Notes: a model not told the origin generated them from the sequence alone. 64,000 bases of DNA from Terebella lapidaria (GCA_949152475.1 OX424559.1:15717809-15781808), one strand, 5' to 3'; shown: positions 22,105-33,082, counted from the first letter of the stretch. Made by a program: numbers and translations.

Positions 22105-23165
22105 AGTAGTTTGTCCCGTGACCTTGAAAATAAGGTCATTGGTCAATTCAAGGACACAATAATATTCGGCATATGTCATTTCTAGTATGTCCACAACTGA
22201 TTTTTAAGCTGTAAAGTCAATAATAAGCGAGATATTAGCCATCATGTCCTGCGACCTTGAAAATGAGGTCAAAGGTTGATTCCACGGTCATAGCAAATTT
22301 CAGCTTATATCATTTCCTATACGTTCATAATTGATTCCTAAGCTCTGAAGTCGATAATATGCAAGCTATTAGCCACTTTGTCCCGTGACCTTGAAAATTA
22401 GGTCAAAGGTTAAGTTCAAGGTCATTACAATGTTCAGAATATATCATTTTCTATATGTCCACAATTGATTGCTAAGCTGTAAAGTCGATAATAAGTGAGA
22501 TATTAGCCATTTTGTCCTGTGATCCTGAAAATGAGGTCAGAGGTCAAATTCAAGGTCATGATAATATTCAGCATATATCATTTCCATATGTACACAATTG
22601 ATCCCTTAGCTGTAAAATCGATAATAAGTGCGATATTGGCCATTTTGTCCTGTGACCTTGAACATGAGGTCAAAGGTCAAATCAACATCATCAGAATATT
22701 TGGCATATATCGTTTCCTATATGTCCACAATTGATTCCTAAGCTGTAAAGTCGATAATAAGCGAGATATTAGCCATTTTGTGCTCTGACCTTGAAACTGA
22801 GGTCGGAGGTCAAATTCGAGGTCACGAGAATATTCAGCATATATCATTTCCTATATGTCCACAATTGATCCCTAAGCTGTAAAATCGATAATAAGTGAGA
22901 TATTAGCCATTTTGTCCTGTGACCTTGAAAATGAGATCAAAGGTCAAATTCAAGGTTATCAGAATATTCAGCATATATCATTTCCTATATGTCCACAATT
23001 GATTCCTAAGCTGTAAAGTCGATAATGAACGAGATATTAGCCATTTTGTGCTCTGACCTTGAAACCGAGGTCAGAGGTCAACTTCAAGGTCACAAGAATA
23101 TTCGGCATATATCATTTCCTATATGTCCACAATTGATTCCTAGTCTCTAATCTCAATATTAAGTG
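22105..23165 (+). repeat. 134-bp tandem array rich in AGGTCA half-sites
   Basis: Eight imperfect units start near 22111, 22250, 22386, 22518, 22651, 22785, 22920 and 23053; a ninth is near 23415. A typical unit carries TGACCTTGA, then AGGTCAAAGGTCA, then TCAAGGTCA, followed by CATATATCATTTCCTATATG and ACAATTGATTCCTAAGCTG. The hexamer AGGTCA and its complement are nuclear-receptor half-sites. AGGTCAAAGGTCA is a DR1 and TCAAGGTCA is an extended monomer site of the ERR/NR5A type. Confidence 0.85.
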
Positions 23166-23565
23166 AGATATTAGGCTCAATGTGTCCCATTATAAAGCAT
23201 AGGAGAATTTAACATGGGACAGTCCAATTTGGGCCGAGTTTAGGCCTAAAATGGCCAACTTCGAGCGATTCAAGCGCAACGAAATTTATACATGTCACAG
23301 GGGTACATATGAGGAGTGTTATGCATCAATAAGAAAAAAAGTTACTGAACAAATTTTGAGAAAACGACCATCAAAGTCCAAAATTGGCCATTTTTAGACG
23401 AAAACGGCCGCTCTGACCTTGAAACCGAGGTCAAATTCAAGGTCACGAGAATATTCAGCATATATCATTTCCTATATGTCTACAATTGATTCTTAGTCTC
23501 TAATTTCAATTTTAAGTGAAATATTAGGCTTAATGTGTCCCATTATAAAGCATAGGAGAATTTAA

Positions 23566-24556
23566 GGATGCTTATCAGTCAGGATCCATGCCTTATCAGC
23601 AGAATTCTGGTATGTTTTGTTTGGCCTATAACTCTGCAGTTTGGTAATGGATTGCGCTGAAAATTGTTGTGTAGGTTCTATCCACGACTACAATGCTTGT
23701 CCAATGGCCATATTGAAGACCCAGTCGATATTCATACAGATCCTGAACGTTATACACCGCCAATCAAATGTAACTTACATAGAAAACTGACAGCGTTTTA
23801 GGGTACAGTTTCTCGACTATGGTTAGTTTACCTATCATAGAACAATAACCTACTGTCTGTTTTGGGATTTACCTAAACACTTGATGGGAGTTTGATGGTT
23901 AAAATAGCATGTTATGTACCATCCGCATTGAAAATACACTGGGCGAAAGAAATTGATTGTCAATCGTAATAATGACGTCTATATCCGTTGGCATTGTAAA
24001 CTCAACCGCAAACAACATCAAGAATTCAGCGACTCTTAATATTTTCTAAGTGCAGTATAGAACCCAAATCACAACAACATCTCACTCCTGAGTACAACGT
24101 TCTCGACAGCTGAGCATTGACGGTATTTGCCATACGAATAATCCGCTGATCTGTACTTAGCGCTTCACTGATCAGCGGCACAAGACATTTTTGCGGAATT
24201 GCAATAGATATACACATTTGCGCATCAATTTTACATGATCATCGATGGGATACTTAAAATTTAAGGGTAGGTTATTGATCACGGATTTGTGCTCTCGCTG
24301 CAGTTAAGAAACTACACCATGTAATGCTTCGTGTACGCAACGTAAGTTACATTTGTTCGAGCAACATTCAACTCCACTTATATACTAAGTTATCAATGAA
24401 ATCTTCAATCTCTTATTCAAGTCAGCTTCATAGATATATACAGAATATATATTTCAAATTTCATGTAAGTTTGTTATGAAACGGCCGAGATATGAACCAT
24501 CATTGCACGTGGTATGAAACCATTGAAATTGCGTGGATCGTGCTCGATACTCAATC
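23566..24556. mobile_element. 991-bp insertion flanked by TTAA
   Basis: It interrupts the repeat phrase AGGAGAATTTAACATGGG, which is intact at 23200-23220 and near 36550. Both sides carry TTAA (23562-23565 and 24557-24560), the target duplication of piggyBac and Kolobok elements. The ends GGATGCTTATCAGTCAGGATC and, inverted, GATTGAGTATCGAGCACGATC are only weakly similar. No transposase was seen, so it is non-autonomous and of undecided superfamily. Confidence 0.6.
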
Positions 24557-24990
24557 TTAACATGGGAAAGTCCCATTTGGGCCAAGTTTGGGCCCAAAAT
24601 GGCCCACTTCGAGCGATTCAAGGGCAACGAAATTTATACATGTCACAGGGGTACATAAGAGGAGTGTCATGCATCAATAAGGAAAAAAGTTACTGAACAG
24701 TTTTTGAGAAAACGACCATCAAAGTCCAAAATTGGCCATTTTTCGACGAAAACGGCCGCCATTTTGAAAAAAAGCGAAAATCAAAAAACTAAAAAAAGCC
24801 TTGCCTGGAAATATTTTTAGGTATTTTTGTGCAAAATTTCAGAAATATACGCCTGTAAACTTTAATGATAAAAATGTGGACGGACGGACGGACGGACGAC
24901 GGACGCCGGACGACGGGCGACGGGCGACGGACGACGGACGCAACGCCACGGCAATAGGTTATCAGACCAAAGGTCCGGTAACCTAAAAAT

Positions 24991-26117
24991 ACTGGAGATT
25001 TGCGGTAGAGAAACGGAGCCCGACCAAACATATAAGTAAAAACGACATTAACGTCATCATGTGACGCATCTTAAGGTTACATGAAAAAGTGTGAATTAGC
25101 CTGAGGATTATGAATCCATCTATGTTTCGTAATTGGATGTTTCGTAATTGGTGACAAAATGCATGATAATGAAGCCTACATGTAGGTCTGTATGATGCAC
25201 ACACATGTTATAAGCAGTGCATCCTTTTGCGAACTTGACCTCAACGAGCCTTGAATGGTGGAACTGATGGGTTGTAACAGGGACGGATTAAACGACAGAG
25301 GGACCTGGGGCTGGAAAATATAGATGGGCCTAAAGCTATCCGGTTTGGTGAAAATTATGCACTATTTGGACATTCGAATCGGACTAGAATTTTGAACTTT
25401 TTTCCACTAAAGAGTAACAGGACTGAAAAAGTAATTTGGCCTAGATCTATCATTGTAAGTCCGGTAGATTTCAAATTTTGTGAATTTATCGAGGATTCCA
25501 AATAATTATTGAACTTAACCCCCTGAAAAATCAGTTATTATTTTAAGAATAAAAAAATCTAACATATTGTGATATATGTGCTTCTGTTTATTATAAACAG
25601 TGAAACACAATTTTTGGATGTAATCAATTTTTATTTTATGATCGAACATAAGTACTTTCCGGCCTTTTTGTGTGCAAATCTGTTGATGGCAGAAGTAGGT
25701 CTATCATGGAGTAGGCGGCCTTCTGTAGCCTAAGCCCACCTGTGTGAAGAGGAGACACACTAGCACCCGAAGAAAAATATAGATCCCCAAGTTTGAAAAA
25801 AACACGGTTTCAATTCGCAGCCTACAATAGGCCTATGATTAAGAAAAAGGTACGGATAGGCACTCTCTCCATAAAAAACTGTGGAGTTAAAAATTAGCGG
25901 TTGATAGAATATAACATCAGCGGTTGATGGGATATGACAATATAATCATAATCCTTCGAGAAAATCTATGTCACTACAGAGCATGATAGTACCAATTTTT
26001 CATACAATGACGCTGAACAGGAACCCCTGTCAATTTAGCCCGTTTTCAGATCGTAATTGCCGACCTAGCATACCTTCAGCAAAACCTTTCTCTACTCCAA
26101 ATCCTGTGAAATACCCA
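24991..26117. other. non-coding; one hAT-like terminus
   Basis: CAGGGACGGATTAAACG at 25269-25285 resembles a hAT/MITE end (CAGNG start), but I found no matching partner. Otherwise nothing is recognised. Confidence 0.4.
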
Positions 26118-26586
26118 AACATGCTGTGAAACACAACATAGATCGAGAGCAAATTGACTATGAAAGAAAATTTACTCCGATTATTCTAAACAGTGGTATG
26201 CTATAATTCGGAGCAAAAATGTAATAACTTGAATATCTAATTGTAACAACTGGTAATAATAGTTTTGTATGGTGCTCCTGAAATCGAGCAACATCAGCAA
26301 AAATGACCGCGTGGCAATGTTTGTCACCACTGCGTACCTGAATACGTCATTTTATGACATGAAAACGTTCCATACACGCCCTATATGCAAATCTGTGAAA
26401 TCTCCATGGCGAATATCATAGACCTAAAGCAGACACCCTAATTTCAGATTAATATTGCAAAATATATTATTCATTTTCCAGTTTCAAACTCCTTTCCCTG
26501 CTAAAAAAAGTTGTCATGATAACCAATTTTGCAAAAACTCAGCATACTTAGCACTATCATGGATAGGGCTGAATAATAAGCTGAAC

Positions 26587-27032
26587 CAGCGCTGGGCTGG
26601 GGGCAATAACTAAAAAAATGCAGCAATATTTGTTCTTCGATTTATTGTCTCAAAAAAACTTTTATGTACATATTTGCCAAAATACGTGATGAATCCGAAG
26701 ATTACCTGCTGACTTCGTCCACTATCAACCTAAGTAAGCCTAGGTAAGTAAGTGCTGGTTACATTGATGACTTTTTGCAGGATGTCATTGAGGCAATCTC
26801 AGGCAAAGTCATCTATGATTGAATTAATTGAGACAGATTTAGTGATTTTTTTCCTAGCAATGCGAAATAACATCCAAATGTTGTTCTGAAAAATGTGTCA
26901 TGAAAATATATCTCAATATATAAAATTTTCTCTCATTATTTAGGGGCCGGTCGATCAGAACCTTGATCGGGCCGGTGGCAATCATGGTGGCAATTGCCCC
27001 ATTTGCCCCATTATATTCATAATCCGCCACTG
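26587..27032. mobile_element. hAT-type MITE nested in the P-like element
   Basis: 446 bp flanked by an exact 8-bp duplication AGCTGAAC (26579-26586 and 27033-27040). The ends are CAGCGCTGGGCTGG and, inverted, CAGTGGCGGATTATG, sharing the CAG.G start typical of hAT elements. It is non-coding. Confidence 0.72.
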
Positions 27033-27258
27033 AGCTGAACTAAGGCCAACTTAATTGGTAGCCTTACAAAGAATTCCTAATTATCAGGTGTACAGTACAC
27101 TATGTTTACACTACACCCACTGTGAGTGTGAATGTCTAGAGCTGCAGAGCAAATTTCTCTTTCATGACCACAAATTCCCAGCGTCAATACAGAATTTGTG
27201 GACTACCTCATAAACAATACTAATAGAACCAATACGGGTTGATTTGAAGGTGGCTTAC

Positions 27259-27478
27259 CATGAAATACCAAGCACTTCGACTCAAAGTGCACAGTGCAGA
27301 TGTGCATGGTGTCGGCATTGAAGGAGGGGTCAGACCGGTTGACAGATGCGATCAATCTGCGCCTCCATTCCTCCGCCTCAACACTCAATCCTTTCTTGGG
27401 GAAACCAACAAAACTTATATTTTTGTTCTTGACACTTGTGTTGTGGCATCCAACTACACAGCAGTGTTTTCCTCCCAT
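27259..27478 (-). CDS. THAP zinc-finger exon (P-transposase-like, partial)
   Basis: The ATG at 27478 has a strong context (CACAATGGG) and starts MGGKHCCVVGCHN. The THAP C2CH signature is present: Cys6 and Cys11, Phe25-Pro26, Trp38, Cys61, His64 followed by Phe65. The exon ends at 27259 with a good splice donor (G|GTAAGC on the minus strand). THAP domains bind specific DNA, and in P transposases they bind near the element ends. The element is too short to hold the rest of a transposase, so the product may be a truncated DNA-binding repressor or nothing. A host THAP gene is the alternative, but the flanking TIRs favour a transposon origin. Confidence 0.75.
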
Positions 27479-28076
27479 TGTGGTGGCAAGAAAAATGCAA
27501 AAATTCACAAAACCGCCGAGCGATAAAACAGGATCGTTGTCAATATCACTGGTGACCCTCAAGTGTCAGTGACACTCACTTGCGGCGCTGCGATCGGCGG
27601 GACATATTTGGCGGGAAGCCAGAGAGCGCAGTTCCTCTGCTTTAGGTCTATGCGAATATATAGTCTCTCACACTTGAAATCATCACACAAGACGATCGGT
27701 GCTGCTCGCACTGTTATCTTATCGATTACATTTTGAAGTAGTACTGTTCACAACAGAAAGGAAGAAGTGAAGAGGAATTGGTAAGCTATAACCACTTATT
27801 TCACTTTTCGAACTCAAATCAAGTGATTTTCATAAAACTTCAAATTTCATTGATGAGCATACGCGCTAAGATGCTCATTCTCAACGGTATTTGAACATTA
27901 CTGGGTGTAAAGTTACCTATGTCACAAAACGACACCCCCGGCGTCACCAGATTAATATATTCTTACAACTTTCAGTATATATACTACTAACAAAACGTTA
28001 CAAATGACTGTACTCTCTTTGAATGAATTATAATGAGGTCATGCTGTTTCCAGCAGGCCCTTTGATGGATAGTTCT

Positions 28077-29352
28077 CACGGTGGCTAGGCGTTACGCGTT
28101 ATTCAGGGAGTGCCGCGTAAAATCATGAGTATTACGCGTTATTCGTGAGGAAATGGCAGCCTCTGGTTGACCCCTAGCAGGAAAAACACACAATTTCGCT
28201 AATTATACCGTTTTGAATTGTCGGATTTGGATTTGCACGGAACATTACATATATTCATGATTGTTGTTGAGAGTTTAAATCAAAGAAATAAGCCAGTGTA
28301 GTGAGAACTTCGGCTGCACAATATCTGTCAATTTTGCTCCAACAGCCGCTCTCCTCGGTTTTGGGGTTGAAAATGTTATGTATCGGCATTAATGTACATA
28401 GAATGACAGGTCTATGATATTGAAAATATGGGCATCACATGTGCCTGTCTTCAAAATGTTTCACAATGGTCGCAAGTGGCACGAATCTAGGTTGAATGTA
28501 TCGCTTGTTTATTTGTTATACTTTACGCGATTTGCGTGAGGGCATTACGCGTATGTGCATGAGTAAATATTTTGTTGAGGTTGGGATATTTCTTTTTTTA
28601 ATGCGAACTTTTCTCCAGTTTTACTGCTCAATTGATGGGATAAATTCAAGTTCAAGGGATAATGTTTTCACTTGGTGAACTTTTGTGTAAAAGACACGAA
28701 ATGCTCTTGGTATTGTCAATTTCAGATTTATGAAGATTGGGAGGAACGTATTGATGATAATGATAAATGAGAAGTATCGTCAGCACTTGGAACATGTGCA
28801 GCCTCAAATCATACTTTAAAAATATTTATGTATGCGTTACCAGCTCTACCATCCCCGACAACGCTCACATGTTTCCTCATGCTGTAACGCGTGTGCAGAT
28901 TTTCTCCCTCAGGCTGATACGCGTAAACCATAAAAAGCTTCTCATTTAATAAAATACTCGATTAAAACAACTGGTTGCATGGTGTAACAATAAAGGAAGA
29001 TTTATGCGAACATTCTATGATTTACCAACAATCACTTTGTTGGTTTCAATTGATAGTCGATGATATTTCCCAAACGAGTCGCAAGCGTGCGGGTGTTGTC
29101 ACGAACTGTGTGTCCATTTTCGTAAAGTATAACGATGTATGCAAGTAATTCATAGTAGCATACGTAATGTTTGCTCATTGGGATGTTCCGTGGAAACAAA
29201 ATTTTAGGAAGAAAATGAACTTTTTCATGAATTTTCCTCATTTGAAGTGGGGGACCCGTGTCGTTTCCTGTGCCATTTCCTCACAAATAACGCGTAATAC
29301 TCACGATTTTACGCGGCACTCCCTGAATAACGCGTAACGCCTAGCCACCGTG
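28077..29352. mobile_element. long-TIR element with CACGGTG ends and 5-bp TSD
   Basis: 82-bp terminal inverted repeats (28077-28158 and 29271-29352) differ at about two positions and begin CACGGTGGCTAGGCG. The flanking 5-bp duplication GTTCT lies at 28072-28076 and 29353-29357. Copy A shows the uninterrupted target AGTTCTAAC near 13585. Five-bp duplications and CAC-starting ends are traits of the Transib/RAG group, but no transposase is encoded and no nonamer-like motif was seen, so the assignment is tentative. The TIRs repeat TTACGCGTTATTC. Confidence 0.75.
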
Positions 29353-29419
29353 GTTCTAACTACTGCTGTTGAATTGTAAATTGTTTGCAGGAATGTAGTG
29401 AGTGACAAAAAGTAAACTG

Positions 29420-29500
29420 TGAATAATTAGTAGAGAGTTTTTTCTGGCACTCTGAATGCATTATTTCATGATGAGAACAGTGCCAGGAAAAACTCATCTG
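29420..29500. repeat. imperfect hairpin in copy B
   Basis: AGTTTTTTCTGGCACTC pairs with the inverse AGTGCCAGGAAAAACT about 40 bp away. Copy A lacks it, so it is a small foldback insertion or a local rearrangement. Confidence 0.45.
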
Positions 29501-29512
29501 GCACTCTGTGGT

Positions 29513-30137
29513 GGCTTGGACTAATTTGCACTCCGCGCCAGCGCGCCGCGCCGCGTGCCGCGTTAAATATGGCGCGGCGCGCTAGTTTGTTCCAGAAGGG
29601 AGGGAAGTAGGCCTAATATTTAATTTAGCCTACGTGCATTGTAAAGAAATGGCTTCGATCCGCCCGCGCTGATGGAGTTCCTGTTATTGCATTAAACACC
29701 GACGACAAATTTATAGGACAATATATTCGAAGTTTAGAAGCAAGCCAAATAGTCTACACTAAATCCAAAATTACCAAACAAACGCTCAATATGGATTTGC
29801 TCAATGTGGAGTTCATTCAGAATGTAGATGTTAGTGTTTTTATTTTTATTCCTTTGTTTTTTATCATTGGTTAATCGTGATGTCATATTTATCCATCAGG
29901 CCTGTAATAATGTAAACAGGGGACCATAAACACATTACCTACTAATGTAGTTATCAATTAACCAAATCAGAAACCTAATTAACCTTATTTCGCGTTTTGT
30001 TGCCATGATTTTCTATTTTCTGGCGCCTTTACGGTCGCTATAGATCTATATGATAAGCTAAACACCGACTAAAATATAAAATACGTGCGCGCCGCGCCGC
30101 GCACCGCGCTCGCGCGGAGTGCAAATTAGTCTAAGCC
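29513..30137. mobile_element. GC-end MITE with 9-bp target duplication
   Basis: The inverted ends GGCTTGGACTAATTTGCAC and GGCTTAGACTAATTTGCAC are followed by runs of CGCGCCGCGC-type sequence. An exact 9-bp duplication CTCTGTGGT flanks it (29504-29512 and 30138-30146). Nine-bp duplications fit Mutator-like or Merlin-like transposases. It is non-coding and 625 bp long, with an AT-rich middle. Confidence 0.75.
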
Positions 30138-30605
30138 CTCTGTGGTTGTCAAGCAAAACGTCATAAAAAAAACGAAAACGTTATCATTGCAAAAGCTACG
30201 TAACTAAGGCCATGTAAACAATTTTCCAATTTCCAATTTTTCTTCTCCCCAAAATCATTTCAACAAACTCGCTCCTGACGCATTTACGTCGATTCGCACC
30301 TTCAAAGACAGGATAACGTGAGATACGTAAATTGTGTTACGTTGATATGAGATAAGTTATTTATAGTCGGATTTTTTTGCCTGTGAACTCGCTTTTTCGC
30401 TCTAACTCTGGGAATAAAACGAATTTGGAGACTGCAATACATATCTATACTCACAAACAATTCCGGCAACTGCTCGCATATAGATTGTTTCAACAGATTA
30501 AATCCACTTCAATCTATCCTTTATTTCCTGAAATTGTCAATTCGAAGCGGCGTTTTTGCCGTGGAATCCATGAATGAGCCTGTGCAGACGACCGGATGTT
30601 TACAA

Positions 30606-32804
30606 CCCAGCAAACATGTCAGTATCGGCCCAGTATCGTATTATTGCCGGTTTAGTAATGTTCATACCGTACATCGGTAACCATTATTTAGCCAGTACTG
30701 GCCCTGTAACGGTTGTCATTATTGTCGATAGACCTAAATACATCACATTCACGATGTCACTGGGCCATTAGTGGCACGATCTTGGATGTCGTTATTGTCA
30801 ATACTTCTTAAACTATAATGGTCATGCAGTCTCTGGGCCAGTTGTGGCACAATATCGGCTCTCCTTATTGGTGATGATGTGAATCTATAATGGCCATCCA
30901 GTCTCTGGGCCAGTAGTAGCACAATATCGGCTCTCCTTATTAGTGATGATTTGAATCTATAAAGGCCATCCAGTCTCTGGGCCAGTAGTGGCACAATATC
31001 GGCTCTCCTTATTGGTGATGATTTGAATCTATAATGGCCATCCAGTCTCTGGGCCAGTAGTGGCACAATATCGGCTCTCCTTATTGGTGATGATCTGAAT
31101 CCATAATGGCCATCCAGTCTTTGGGCCAGTAGTGGCACAATATCGGCTCTCCTTATTGGTGATGATTTGAATCTATAACGGCCATCCAGTCTCTGGGCTA
31201 GTAGTGGCACAATATCGGCTCTCCTTATCGGTGATGATCTGAATCTATAATGGCCATCCAGTCTCTGGGCCAGTAGTGGCACAATATCGGCTCTCCTTAT
31301 CGGTGATGATCTGAATCTATAATGGCCATCCAGTCTCTGGGCCAGTAGTGGCACAATATCGGCTCTCCTTATCGGTGATGATCTGAATCTATAATGGCCA
31401 TCCAGTCTCTGGGCCAGTAGTGGCACAATATCGGCTCTCCTTATTGGTGATGATCTGAATCCATAATGGCCATCCAGTCTTTGGGCCAGTAGTGGCACAA
31501 TATCGGCTCTCCTTATTGGTGATGATTTGAATCTATAACGGCCATCCAGTCTCTGGGCTAGTAGTGGCACAATATCGGCTCTCCTTATCGGTGATGATTT
31601 GAATCTATAATGGCCATCCAGTCTCTGGGCCAGTAGTGGCACAATATCGGCTCTCCTTATCGGTGATGATCTGAATCTATAATGGCCATCCAGTCTCTGG
31701 GCCAGTAGTGGCACAATATCGGCTCTCCTTATCGGTGATGATTTGAATCTATAACGGCCATCCAGTCTCTGGGCCAGTAGTAGCACAATATCGGCTCTCC
31801 TTATTGGTGACGATTTGAATCTATAATGGCCATCCAGTCTCTGGGCCAGTAGTGGCACAATATCGGCTCTCCTTATCGGTGATGATCTGAATCTATAAAG
31901 GCCATCCAGTCTCTGGGCCAGTAGTGGCACAATATCGGCTCTCCTTATTGGTGATGATCTGAATCTATAACGGCCATCCAGTCTCTGGGCCAGCAGTGGC
32001 GCGATATCGGCTGTGATTAATGGTAGCCTACCGGGCCAGTAACTGCGAAATACTTCTGCCGACGTTGGATCAACTTTACTGGACCAATGTTGGGCCAACA
32101 TCGTGGAATGGTCAAATGGCAGCCATGTTGGATTCGATATTTTGATAATTGCCAATTTTCATATTTGGTGAGGGGCACTTATTTTATGGAGGCAGAATGG
32201 CAAATCAGCAATGAATCCATAATTTTTCAAAAGTTTATGACTTTATTCACGGATGAAATGAGTGATTATTTACTGATATATTATAATTACATTACCGGCC
32301 TGTCATCGTTACAATAAAGGCTAAAGAATAACTCAGCAATGCAGGTCCATGAATGAGCCAATTGTAATGCACTGGAGAGTACAATACGTCACTAATACCC
32401 TGCCGGGAACGATCTTGTGATGGTCCCGTACTGGACCAGTACTAGACTGGTTTTAGCACGAAATACTGGCCCGGTGCTGAATAATGTATTGGTCACCGGT
32501 GTTGGCCCAATATTGCACCTTTGTGCAAACGTTGCTGGCCCTTCATCGGTATCGTTAGATATTACATGTATTGGGCCGAGTTTCCAACGTATTGTGGGCC
32601 AGTACTGGACCGGTTTTAACACGAAATACTGGCCCGATACTGGATCGTTTTTGGACCAATATTGGTCACCGGTATTGGCCCAATATTGCGCCTCTGTGCA
32701 AAAGTTGCTGGCACGATATAGGAGCCTTTGTGATACCCTGTAATGGGCCGATTTGCCAAGGTGCATTGGGCCAGTACTGGACCAGTTGTGGAATGTTAGC
32801 TGGG
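30606..32804. mobile_element. TIR element built around a 72-bp tandem array
   Basis: The ends CCCAGCAAACAT (30606-30617) and, inverted, CCCAGCTAACAT (32793-32804) delimit 2.2 kb filled with variations on GGGCCAGTACTGG and TATTGGCCCAATATTG. The core is the 72-bp array. No transposase is present, so it is non-autonomous. A target duplication is not clear. A two-unit relative lies at 655-860. Confidence 0.65.
30818..32025. repeat. 72-bp tandem array, about 17 units
   Basis: The units run GGCCATCCAGTCTCTGGGCC, AGTAGTGGCACAATATCGGC, TCTCCTTATTGGTGATGAT, CTGAATCTATAAT. Unit variants (for example CTTTGGGCC, or CTCTGGGCTAG followed by TTATCGG) recur in the same order about 360 bp apart (near 31110-31250 and 31470-31610), which suggests expansion by multi-unit duplication. 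Since 72 is divisible by three, the minus strand stays open for 468 codons; I do not regard that as a gene. Confidence 0.92.
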
Positions 32805-32896
32805 AGACAACACCATGTACACCGCATCAAACTAAGTGGTCACCACAACAATCTGAGAACGTCGTTTGTTGCCACATTCATTGACCATGCATGATT

Positions 32897-33082
32897 TCAA
32901 TTGATTTCCACTTTGATTACTTTGACATATCTGATAGTTTTAGGACGCCAATCATCATCCCGATCACTGGTGTAGCTCCCGTTCCCCGAGTTGGAACCCC
33001 CGTTCATAATTTGGTTTTGGCCAAACAGGCCAATCAACAATAGGCATATGATAGAAAGGTTATTTGCACCACTTGAAAACAT
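32897..33082 (-). CDS. small hypothetical ORF with signal-peptide-like start
   Basis: A 61-codon frame beginning MFSSGANNLSIICLLLIGLF, a short polar start followed by a Leu/Ile-rich core as in signal peptides. A polar tail of N/S/G/D then V/I/K residues follows. No family is recognised, the ATG context is weak and no conservation can be shown, so chance is quite possible. Confidence 0.2.
   Translation of the reverse strand: MFSSGANNLSIICLLLIGLFGQNQIMNGGSNSGNGSYTSDRDDDWRPKTIRYVKVIKVEIN

Larger units (their letters stand above)
22046..24990 (+). mobile_element. GTTACCGGAC-ended dispersed element, copy 1
   Basis: It begins TTAGCCCAAGGGCTAAG then AGGTTACCGGATAAT and ends GGTCCGGTAACCT. It contains a 134-bp tandem array, a stretch with AACATGGGAAAGTCCCATTTGG and a GGCCGCCATTTTG core, and a GACGGACGG-rich simple-repeat end with a GCCACGGCAATAGGTTATC phrase. 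Related copies lie at 36100-36935, 50634-52455, 52560-54613 and 54614-55777. No protein is encoded, so it is non-autonomous. A 991-bp element is inserted within it. Confidence 0.75.
26417..27652 (-). mobile_element. P-element-like transposon derivative with THAP exon
   Basis: It has perfect 17-bp terminal inverted repeats CATAGACCTAAAGCAGA and a flanking duplication CGAATAT (8 bp, GCGAATAT, if the shared G is counted). Copy A carries the empty site CAGCGAATATAAAG near 12830. A THAP-domain exon reads leftward from near the right end, as in P transposase genes. Eight-bp duplications, CA starts and a THAP DNA-binding domain are P-superfamily traits. At 1236 bp it is an internal-deletion derivative, and a hAT MITE is nested inside. 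Confidence 0.78.

Noticed and set aside
22105-23165. CRISPR-like array
   Set aside because: Units are contiguous 134-bp tandem repeats without unique spacers, in an animal genome and inside a dispersed element.
25269-27032. A single element running from CAGGGACGGATTA at 25269 to TAATCCGCCACTG at 27032
   Set aside because: The right end already pairs with 26587 through an exact 8-bp duplication, and the P-like element border and duplication block lie between.
30749-32155. 468-codon minus-strand open frame with 24-residue repeats
   Set aside because: The frame is open only because the 72-bp satellite unit is divisible by three and lacks stops in that frame; it lies inside a non-autonomous element and resembles no protein family.
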